From assembly GCA_001586965.3 (NCBI GenBank), contig LUCW03000086.1, positions 1-50,000 of the forward strand: a stretch of 50,000 nucleotides of DNA. The letters run 5' to 3'. The notes beneath the pieces are model-generated. The model was not told the DNA's origin and searched no databases. It saw only the letters and a program-made list of their open reading frames with translations. Below are positions 30,830 to 50,000 of this stretch, in pieces; the stretch's first letter is position 1, and each line of letters opens with the position of its first letter. Source of the stretch: Sphaeroforma sirkka (Eukaryota; Opisthokonta; Ichthyosporea; Ichthyophonida). A program made the translations under genes and the position numbers.

Positions 30830-30994
30830 GATTTAGCTCATCTATCTATCCTTCCGTTACTGCCATGGGTGGGGTTGACCAACAAACCCTTACTTCTTCA
30901 TCTGACATGTCAGCGAAAAACATCGCTGTTTTCACCTATACTTATTGTACCCTTCTTTGGGTTCTTGTCTAGATTCCTAGTCTTAATTCTCGAG

Positions 30995-31244
30995 GAGATA
31001 CTCTAAATGTACATGGCCTACATGGGAAAGTCACTAAAGGTACATACAGATTTACGGGTACGTTTTATGATTGTCCAATTAAAATCGCTAAATGTGATTT
31101 TCAATCCTTTCTCAAACTTTTTAAACAAGAAATTTGAAAAGTGCATTTAGAGACTTTCTTGTGTACGTTTAGTGACTTTCCAGTGCTGTAATCTTTTTGA
31201 TGACGCAAAAATAAAAATTATTTTTCTATTTTCATCAGGTTCGA
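30995..31244 (-). repeat. MITE-like repeat, copy 3 (inverted)
   Basis: Reverse complement of the family: ACTCTAAATGTACATGG and GGGAAAGTCACTAAAGGTAC at the left, GTACGTTTAGTGACTTTCC and GTTCGAA at the right. It extends the family's shared outer end with TGATGACGC/TTCATCAGGTTCG. Confidence 0.78.
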
Positions 31245-31429
31245 AATGCCGGCGAGTGTGCCAACTGACACCTCACTCACACATATGCAAAATCTTGTGT
31301 ATCCGTATATAGCAAAAATAAAAATACATACTATGTATGTAAAAGTCCAGAAAAATGCACACAGCTTCAGCACTTTGATATCATGTTCTGTGCTTTATCT
31401 AACGATACTCTTTACTTTATTTGCTACAG

Positions 31430-31534
31430 GGATGAGACACACGATCTGACAACAATGCCTGTTGACTTTAGTGAGAGCACGACGACAGCAGATTGTATCA
31501 AATCGAAGTGTAGATTAATCCTGTGGATACGACG
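31430..31534 (+). other. Orphan exon-like block
   Basis: A 105-bp open block sits between a good acceptor (TTTATTTGCTACAG|G) and a consensus donor (CG|GTAAGTG). Read as G + 34 codons + CG it encodes DETHDLTTMPVDFSESTTTA and [14 protein letters not shown] without a stop. No partner exon or homologue is recognised. It is immediately followed by a (GT)n tract. Confidence 0.3.
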
Positions 31535-31541
31535 GTAAGTG

Positions 31542-31544
<3 letters not shown>

Positions 31545-31585
<41 letters not shown>

Positions 31586-31818
31586 CGTGTGCGAGTGTGT
31601 GTGTGCGTTTGTGTGTATGTATGTGTGTCTGTATGTGTTTGTGTGCGTGTGTGTGTCTGCTCTCGCGCGCGCGCGTGTGTGTGCGTGATAGTATGTGTGC
31701 GCGCGCACGTGTGCGTACGTGTATAAATATTATTATAATATTACATTATTATGTTACTATATCATTATGTCATAATATTATTATGCTACTATATTCATAC
31801 ATTCTTATTTTTTTATAA

Positions 31819-31865
<47 letters not shown>
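31545..31865. repeat. (GT)n followed by AT-rich and (TA)n microsatellite
   Basis: (GT)n with GC interruptions covers 31545-31722, ATTATTATG-type repeats 31725-31820 and (TA)n about 31825-31865. The long Val/Cys and His/Thr frames here are by-products. Confidence 0.95.
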
Positions 31866-31866
<1 letters not shown>

Positions 31867-31875
31867 TTATATATA

Positions 31876-31957
31876 CATAAGTCGTTGGTTATTTATTGAA
31901 TATCTTTGGTTCATAAAACCATGTGTTTATTAATCAGAAATAATGATCAAATAAAAA
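31876..31957 (-). repeat. Partial duplicate of the third-family LTR
   Basis: AAGTCGTTGGTTATTTATTG to AATGATCAAATAAA repeats 32008-32090 of the adjoining LTR almost exactly. Confidence 0.8.
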
Positions 31958-32158
31958 TGTAGTAAAACAAGCTTCAATAACTATATCTCAACGTACTCTC
32001 CTCTCCAGAGGTCAGTCGTTGGTTATTTATTGAATATTTTTGGTTCATAAAACCATGTGTTTATTTGATCAGAAATAATGATCAAATAAACCCTAAACCT
32101 AGGTTAAAAATTCTATCAAAATAAAACTAATAGCCCTATTAATGTATTCCTGACCACA
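31958..32158 (-). repeat. LTR of a third family (201 bp), apparently solo
   Basis: It has TG...CA termini (+ strand TGTAGTAAAAC to CCTGACCACA). Its ends and the block TAACTATATCTCAACGT match the LTRs of B and C, but the middle differs. It has an 11-bp perfect stem TTTATTTGATC/GATCAAATAAA. No element body is recognised next to it and no clear target-site duplication is seen. Confidence 0.82.
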
Positions 32159-32162
32159 ACAT

Positions 32163-32330
32163 TCGTCAGCAGATACTCTTGCTATTGTGCAGTATGTATA
32201 GCAAACTAACAACGATTCTGTAGATTTGATAGATAGACTGCAAAGTGGAGTAGAGCAGTTAACTGCCGAGATAGAGCCACATGTACAACATGACACTAAA
32301 AAGGATTGTGTGCTTAGATATGAAATATAT
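32163..32330 (+). pseudogene. Possible decayed coding remnant beside the LTR
   Basis: One frame reads SSADTLAIVQYV, a TAG, then DSVDLIDRLQSGVEQLTAEI and EPHVQHDTKKDCVLRYEIY before TAG at 32331. The amphipathic composition resembles coding sequence but nothing is recognised. It may belong with 29971-30291, the LTR lying between. Confidence 0.25.
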
Positions 32331-32333
32331 TAG

Positions 32334-33194
32334 TAAGTCGTACCTACACATAACTTTGTGTTGTCAGAGTCACTGCACCAGCTTATAGTATTGATTTTTA
32401 GAAGTAGGGTTTCTTTAATAAAAGTCGGATTTGTTAGATTAATGTTGCCGTGAACGTATATGAAGCGAGCCAACGTCCCTTCGATCTTAGTTGTTGGCAC
32501 TTGAAATAAATACAAACTAAAGGTTACAGTGAACTATCTGGATTGAAGATGGACTCTAATATAAACTGACAACTAATCACAACGTACGGTCAACTAGTGA
32601 CGGTAAGTTTTCGCCCAACACGCATGCTTATATGCAGAGGGGAAACGAGCATAAAGTTACAAGGGGCCTGCATTCGCGCACAGCTAGGAAGTAACAATAG
32701 AAGCATCCATGTGAGGATCGTCCGTGCGCAGGTGAATCAATTTATACGTAGATGTTATGATTATATGCATTGTATGCGCATTAATAAATAATTATCCAAT
32801 ACATGCTCCGCTGAAGAATTGTCAGTCGAATGTTTATGCACGCACTGTTTGCTTTAGAAAAGGAGCAACATACCGAGACCCTTAGCACGGCATACATGTG
32901 TAACACGGTCTGCAAGTTTAGCTAGTGATACCTACGCGTGCAAGCACTCGAGGGATGCCAGAGTCAATGGTGCTAATACCATACTAGAGAGGTTTTAAAG
33001 TGGAGTAAATAACAGTGTTGACATACTTTGCACAAATTTGCTTCATTGGTACAACATAATTACATTTACTGCCACTCAAGGTTCATGACTACCACAAAAT
33101 AGTTCGATACGGATTCCTTACAAAAGCACTACAATAACACATAAGTTGATACTAATACCAAACTGACTGACAAGCAGTCAATTGCAAATGTGTA
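32334..33194. other. Sequence without recognised gene
   Basis: No protein, RNA gene or repeat was recognised. Confidence 0.4.
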
Positions 33195-33493
33195 CATGTG
33201 CATGAACTTTTGTAGTCTTATCGTGAGTTGTCCGTATCGATGTATATACACAGGTCAATAGTTTCAATGATTGACATGGGGTTCGGCATCTTTATCAAGT
33301 GTATTTTGCCTGGTCTGAAGGTTGTTAATCGATCAGTATTTTATGGTATACTATGTCAATATCGGATGGAGATTTAACGTAAAGGGACACTCGCATCATT
33401 ACATACAAATTCACACGATTCTTTTTTCATGTACATAAGGTGACGCTTATTGTAAGAGAACGTCAATTGATTGTAAATTCCTTTTTGGCATGC
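33195..33493. repeat. 299-bp dispersed repeat, copy 2
   Basis: Same length and orientation as 26322-26620. Here the right end continues into unrelated sequence (CAAAATGAACTCAG) rather than into fragment D. It lies about 150 bp upstream of tRNA-Gly. Confidence 0.92.
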
Positions 33494-33644
33494 CAAAATG
33501 AACTCAGTGACGATATATTATTGACTACTCTTATACTACAATCTGCCAGGATAAGCAGCGAGTATTTAGATCATCTTGCCACAATTGATACGATATCAAA
33601 CACAAGCGTTATCTATAGAATAGTAAGATTATGATTGGTATCGA

Positions 33645-33715
33645 CACCTAGTGGTTTAGTGGTATAATTGCCCCCTGCCACGGGGTAGACCCGGATTCGA
33701 TTTCCGGCTAGGTGA
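33645..33715 (+). tRNA. tRNA-Gly (anticodon GCC)
   Basis: A 71-nt cloverleaf can be drawn by hand. The acceptor CACCTAG/CTAGGTG is fully paired. The D arm contains GGTTTAGTGGTATAATT. The anticodon arm is GCCCC-CTGCCAC-GGGGT with anticodon GCC. The T arm is CCGGA-TTCGATT-TCCGG. The discriminator base is A. There is no intron. Internal A- and B-box-like sequences (TGGTTTAGTGG, GGATTCGATTT) are present. The first pair is C1:G72, where glycine tRNAs usually have G1:C72. Confidence 0.93.
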
Positions 33716-33722
33716 TTTTTTT
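33716..33722 (+). terminator. RNA polymerase III terminator of tRNA-Gly
   Basis: A run of T begins one base after the discriminator base, as expected for Pol III termination. Confidence 0.8.
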
Positions 33723-34294
33723 CTAAACGAGTAAATATGTCCACAACGTTTGTTACCGGAGGTTTTTGGAAATTTAAAGATTATGCCACAGACTATCAGG
33801 AGATCGTTATGCTGCAGTGAGTACAAACTGTTGTTTACATTCTCCCCTCTCAGCCCCACCCTCTAGTCGTACTTTCGTGCATAGTTTATACAGGTACATG
33901 GGCCAACGGTACACAACGACATTTTCGACATATCTGCTTCCAAGCTATGCGTTCAATCTTGAAACATCTTACGTGCTCTTTATCTGAATTACCTGAATTA
34001 GTATGTAAGTTTGTAACTGTATAGCGAAGTGACCTATTATCTAATATTAATCAACGCACGCATAGGATCGGGCGCAGGATAAAAGCGCAACATGCAAATA
34101 GGATTCTTTGACTCTATTTGTATGTTTGTCACATACCGTTTCATGTATAGACCTATATGCAAATACAGTCAAATGTTTGAAGAATAGTATCACCTCCTAA
34201 TTTAACACAATCGAGGAGTGATATCAAACTGATCAAAATTTTCAAAACGTGCGTGTCAACTGCCTGTAGTCTGGTGTGCATAAGTTCAAGATCG

Positions 34295-34400
<106 letters not shown>

Positions 34401-34472
34401 ATCTATCATGTATTACTGAAGGTAACAATTTCCCCGCGAGGGGCGTATGCTCTTCAAACCAGACAAAGATGC

Positions 34473-34477
34473 AAAAA
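34473..34477 (-). terminator. RNA polymerase III terminator of tRNA-Ala
   Basis: Five T on the minus strand lie 7 nt beyond the discriminator base. Confidence 0.7.
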
Positions 34478-34483
34478 GTAAGC

Positions 34484-34556
34484 TGGAGAATGAGAGAATT
34501 GAACTCCCGACTTCGTGCATGCTAAGCACGCACTCTACCAACTGAGTTAATTCCCA
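34484..34556 (-). tRNA. tRNA-Ala (anticodon AGC)
   Basis: The minus strand folds as acceptor TGGGAAT/ATTCTCC, D arm ACTC-AGTTGGTA-GAGT, anticodon arm CGTGC-TTAGCAT-GCACG with anticodon AGC, and T arm GGGAG-TTCAATT-CTCTC. The discriminator is A. The acceptor keeps G3:U70, the main identity signal for alanyl-tRNA synthetase. Position 1 is T opposite C72, a mismatch that may weaken processing or function. There is no intron. Confidence 0.88.
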
Positions 34557-37500
34557 GACAATCTATTTTAAAATTAATTAATTCTATAGTACAAATATGT
34601 GAATTTATGAACCACAATGTGGCATTTCCATTCATTTGCCTCCAGACATATTATTTTATTTCTTCTCTAGACGGTCATGGACTTTTAAATTTATGATATT
34701 ATCCCTATTCAAAATAACCCCAATTAGTTCGAATCTCACACAGGAATTAAAAAAAACAAAAACAAAATCTAACTTATCGGACCAGAGTGCAGAACGCCCA
34801 CCCACTTTGAGGCCCTAAAAACTGGCGAGAATTGGGTGGAAATGGTCCGTACCGGCCAGCAAAGTACGACTACCAACCCGAATGGTTATAAAACTACCTG
34901 ACTCATGCTACTAGTCAATAATCAAACGTTCCCATTGGCTTATAAGAATGTATGCTACTGCCATCTTGAAATAAATAAGATCCCCAACAAGCACAAATTT
35001 GGAACTATACCAATGAATCGCGCAATTTGAGTATATCTGATTGCTTTGTATGAATTTCACGGCATATCGATTCATCACGACCGTTTCGAGATATACCTGA
35101 CCCACAATGTTCGACCTGTTTTACATCATGGTTCGATAGGGATATCTCTGACTCCGATTTCTTGCCCGACCGTACGGTGTACTGTTCCGTCATAATTCGC
35201 GTAGTTGTTGGTGGAAAATTCTCCACAGCCATCACCGGGATGTGCTTTTAATTGTTATCAGCTTTGAAGTGTTTGAAATACTAGGTCATATGATATGGGA
35301 TAAGTGTGTTTCAGCCATATGTTTTGGCATGTACTGTTACTAGTCCGCTGCTCCCTTCGTAATATTCTCTATGTGCACGACGCTATCGAAAACTACCAAA
35401 CTACCAAAGCAGGGTTCAGATATTGCCACGCAATTGATATGCGACTTTTCACCACTCTTGGGCTCACATCAGGCACTAAAATTTTTCGAGTCGTGCTTAC
35501 GAGCCAGCAGCGCCCTGTTCCGAGCGTATACCGTTATCTAGGACCGTCATTTTTTCAACCCCTCCCGGAATATCTCCAGAATCAATTCATATTGACCCGT
35601 CTTGAAAATTATATAACAATTGTCTTATTTGCCTTTTTTTAACAAAAGGTGCGAAGGAAGTATAAGTGTGGCATGTAGAGATAATTTTTTTAAAAACACA
35701 TGCACGTTCCACATTTGAAGAGGAATCATTACCTCACTGAGGATTCACACCTTCAAAAGCATATAAACGACCACAGGATACTATCCTTTACGTCACTGAC
35801 TCTTCATACCAATCGTATGAACTGAGTAAAACAAAATCAACAACTACGTCAGTGGATAGCCACAGTGGGTGAGAAGATTACTACGATAGTTTTTTTCGAA
35901 TGTAGTGTATATCACGGCCGTACAGCGGCTTGTAGAAGTACTATGCGCTTCGGAATATTTTGCATGCAAGAGCAGTGCTCTGAAAGTGTAATGTGTACAT
36001 AGTGAATATGGGTTCACACGCAGTCTGTGGTATGTTGGCATGCACTGTCGTAGTTCAACATACGACGGATTCATAAATCCTTCATGACAAAAACCGCGTC
36101 CTGTATATCTCCCATGTTGAAGATGCAAAAGTCTAGCCAACTCTTATATACCTTTCTTCGTTCCTGAGTTTAAATGTTCAGCAAGAGCCTTTCAGTACTG
36201 GGGATGGATTGCTCGTCTAATACTTTATTTCTCTTCTATTACCAACTAAAGTTTTCCTCTTCTATTGATAGTTCATCCGAAGTTTTATTTTTTCTTTGGC
36301 ATGACCAGATTAATCAGACCCCCCTTGTTAGCGACGATTATGCGCCGTATCGAGTCCTGTGAGTGTGCGATCAGGCAATAATTAGACTAAACCTTGCGAG
36401 CCCGGTTAGTACCAATTAAACGAAATGTACTTTGTGGCTGTTTCCCTCATATAGCATGTTGAGCATGGCTGCATCAGCACGTGTTAGTGTTCAAAGCTGT
36501 ATATGAAAGCGAGGAAATAGACGCCGTCAGCATTTCTCTACCGCCTTTATCTGTCACATGTGTTTCCTTTAAATGGTACAGCACCATAGTATATAAACAA
36601 TGAGCCCACTTCACACATACGACACACTACCACGCACAGCTGAACCGTGCGTTTACATCCGGAATATATACAACAGGCGAGACCGACATTTTTTCATAGA
36701 CATAGGTCGCATTCGCGCACGGGGAATAGCATAGGCATGCGCAGTGATATTGCTTCCGCCGACTCGTTTTAAGCTATGTCAAAGCGTATACTCCACATGC
36801 AACCATGCGTTGGAAATATGAGGAAATAGTACATAGTGCAGAACTTCCAATGAAGTCATCTGCCAGCAACTATTTCGACCCAACAAGCACAAAATTGTAT
36901 AATAGTAGTATATAATGCGAGACCTGTTCGAGCACGCGACATGTGCGATAAGACTCAGGGCGTACACGGACTACAATCAAATACATTGCAAAGACAAACC
37001 ATATTGCAGTCCATCTCACTATATGCAATGTCCTATACATAACACTACGGCATTTTGTCCCGCGGGATCAAAAGCGTCTCGAATACGTTAAGCCCAGGAA
37101 ACGGCACATGGGATACCGTTCCAAGATACACGGCGTACAGCACACAATACGCAACACAGAACGAGCAGTACAGTCCGTATGCAACAACGCATGCAGCCAG
37201 CACATACAAACCACAACAGCATACAGAGTTCCGATATATGTATATAGCTATACTTATATAGCCACTAGAACCAAAAAATCTACCCACGTTGTGTATCGCA
37301 CGAGCATATCACAGAAGTGTAAGACAGAACCGTAACATCCCAGACAGCACCACACAGCAGACTTCACATAACCACGCCACACATAACAGGCTAAAGACAC
37401 GGTAGGCACCTCTGTTGCTTCCCTCCTGCACCAAATAGTTGACCAATACGAGTTGCTAGGTGTGTCTACCACAACTTACACGTCACAACCATTCGAAACA

Positions 37501-37570
37501 CCGCGGTACACAATGGTGCCATCACAAGTAACACCGCTACCACTCAGCAACACGTATGGATTCAGCTGGA
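34557..37570. other. Three kilobases without a recognised gene
   Basis: No recognised protein, RNA or mobile element. The last exon of the leucyl-tRNA synthetase gene is expected in the right part of this stretch or further left, but I could not identify it. Confidence 0.45.
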
Positions 37571-37761
37571 TGCCAGCAGTAAGGCCCTACGATAAATACA
37601 CACACCACAATCAGACACACTATACACAGACCCACGCGCACAAACATATCATGTCGAGTTGCTGTTTCTTCATCGCGTTTGATGCCAGCAGCAAGGGACT
37701 ACTATGAATACATACACCACAACCAGACTCACTATACACAGACCCACACGCACAAACATAC

Positions 37762-48489
<10,728 letters not shown>

Positions 48490-48509
48490 CTAATGAAGGA
48501 TTACCAATA

Positions 48510-48600
48510 AATACGATGTAAATGGATATGCATTCATGGGTTATAATAGATATGAACTCATGAGTTATAAATAGATATGAAATCACGAGGTTTAAAATAT
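48510..48600. repeat. Minisatellite, left part (interrupted by an inverted repeat)
   Basis: AATAGATATGAA.TCATGAG units, the same family as 49006-49800. Confidence 0.85.
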
Positions 48601-48614
48601 TGTAAAAAAAATGC

Positions 48615-48997
48615 AGAGTATGGAGAGTAGCTGAAAGCTACGAGACAATAGGATACAATAGACCTCTTATCAAGTACGGTTATCTCAGCTAGGAAAAGTC
48701 CTTGTCTGATAGAACCGAACTGAGTCTTTATTTGTGTTGTCTTATATACTTGGCGTGTTCTTGAGTGCTATGGACTGCAACCAGTGGTGGATACCCTAAT
48801 CAAAGGAGATAAGCAACCAGATGGGAATGAAGGACACTTGTCAGACATAGAACACACCAAGTATATAAGACAACACAAATAAAGACTCACTTCGGTTCTC
48901 TCAGACTGGGGACTTTTTCCTAGCTGAGATAACCGTACTTGAGAAGAGGTCTATTGTATCTTATTGTCTCGTACCTTTCAGCTATTCTCCATACTCT
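48615..48997. mobile_element. Long inverted-repeat (foldback) element inside the minisatellite
   Basis: The left arm 48615-48760 (AGAGTATGGAGAGTAGCTG to CTTGGCGTGTTC) is the inverse of the right arm 48850-48997 (GAACACACCAAG to CTATTCTCCATACTCT) with a limited number of differences. An 89-bp spacer separates them. AATATTGTA on the left and TACAATATT on the right extend the symmetry outward. There is no coding sequence. Confidence 0.85.
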
Positions 48998-49005
48998 ACA
49001 ATATT

Positions 49006-49800
49006 AACTCATGAGCTATAAATAGATGTGAACTCATGAGCTATAAATAGGTATGGAATCATGAGGTTAATGAATATCAACTCAAGGGTTATAAATAGAT
49101 GTGAACTCATGAGTTATGAATAGAAATGAATTCATGAGGTTTAAATGAATATGAATTTATGATTTATAAATAGATATGAATTCACGAGGCTTTAAATGGA
49201 TATAAACTCATGGGTTATAAAAAGATGTGAACTGATGAGGTATAAATAGATATGAATTCATGAGCTTTGAATGAATATGAGTTATAAATAGATGTTAACT
49301 GATGAGGTATAAATATATATGAATTCATGAGGTTTAGATGAATATGGGTTATAAATAGATGTTAACTGATGAGGTATAAATAGATATGAATTCATGAGGT
49401 TTAGATGAATATGAGCTCATGGGTTTTAAATAGATGTGAACTGATGAGGTATACATAGATATAAATTCATTAGGTTAAATAAATATGAACTCATGGGTTA
49501 CAAATAGATGTGAACTCATGAGTTACAAATAGATATGAATTCATGAGCTATAAATGGATATGAATTCATGGGATATAAATAGATCTGAATTCATGAGCTA
49601 TAAATATATATAAACACAAGAGTAATATATAGATACCAACTCACCAACTCATGAGTCACAAATAGATATAACTCACAAGTGATATATGGATTTGAACTTA
49701 TGGGACAAATATATATGAACTCATGAGTCATAAATAGATGACATCATGAGTTATAAAAAGATATGAACTCATGGGATATAAATAGATATGACAGAATGAG
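49006..49800. repeat. Minisatellite of about 30-bp units
   Basis: More than 20 degenerate units of the form TATAAATAGATATGAATTCA then TGAG, with two alternating sub-types (AGATGTGAACTCATGAG and AGATATGAATTCATGAG). Confidence 0.92.
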
Positions 49801-50000
49801 CTATTTGACAACTTGACGGAGAACAATAGGTGATATACCGAGTTCGCTCACCTGGCGATTCTCAGTAGTTCCATATTTGCCGCATAGCGCAAGGCAAATT
49901 GGTTAGTCAATTAGCAAGCGAATCCTAATTCAATATACTACTCACCATAGCCTTAGGCCAATCTTAATTCAATATATTACTCACTACATCCTTAAGCCAA
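49801..50000. other. Right edge: unassigned, with a 42-bp tandem repeat
   Basis: From about 49920 a roughly 42-bp unit (CCTAATTCAATATACTACTC then ACCATAGCCTTAGGCCAA) occurs twice. The stretch 49855-49915 is discussed under rejected observations. Confidence 0.5.

Noticed and set aside
33440..33634. 64-codon open frame just upstream of tRNA-Gly
   Set aside because: Its first part is the end of the 299-bp dispersed repeat, and no motif is present.
37254..37472. Candidate last exon of the LARS gene on the minus strand
   Set aside because: None of the frames between 37,000 and 37,650 gives the expected short basic-hydrophobic C-terminus with a stop. Left unassigned.
49855..49915. Possible upstream LARS exon (minus) reading FALRYAANMELLRIA with donor CAG|GTGAGC, phase-compatible with exon a
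   Set aside because: The family requires a WLxSRQR-like segment directly before YWG, which this does not provide, and no clear acceptor was found. Phase match alone is not enough.

Overview
This is a eukaryotic, repeat-dominated window. Three things show that: one gene split by nine GT-AG introns, two nuclear-type tRNA genes with T-run terminators, and several LTR retrotransposons. The species cannot be named from sequence alone. A repeat-rich protist (for example a unicellular relative of animals) fits, but that is a guess. TAA, TAG and TGA all behave as stops.

Positions 1-25,327 are mostly Ty3/gypsy chromoviruses of one lineage. Element A (+ strand, 1-6414, 5' end outside the window) abuts and probably sits inside element B (- strand, 6415-12144). 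Element C (- strand, 16879-25327) is complete, with two 247/248-bp LTRs. The shared order is gag with an unusual zinc knuckle, a linker ending in a stop codon, protease, reverse transcriptase, RNase H, a Dam-methylase-like domain, integrase and a chromodomain. All copies carry frameshifts. Between B and C lie a tandem duplication, a decayed Ty1/copia remnant, a 94-bp direct repeat and a MITE-like repeat.

Positions 25,328-37,570 are AT-rich and gene-poor. They hold a 0.9-kb near-identical fragment of element A (D), a 299-bp dispersed repeat present twice, two more copies of the MITE-like repeat, LTR pieces of a third family, decayed coding remnants, one orphan exon-like block, a tRNA-Gly(GCC) and a tRNA-Ala(AGC).

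Positions 37,571-50,000 carry the only clear cellular protein gene: the C-terminal part of a bacterial-type (mitochondrial/LARS2-like) leucyl-tRNA synthetase on the - strand. Nine exons (48489 to 37762) join in phase and cover the second half of the catalytic domain, its Cys4 zinc site, the KMSKS loop, the anticodon-binding domain and the start of the C-terminal domain. The 5' exons lie beyond position 50,000 and the last exon was not found. Its introns are filled with TA/CA microsatellites and minisatellites, a long inverted-repeat element lies in the intron upstream of the first visible exon, and four exon edges have been duplicated into neighbouring introns.
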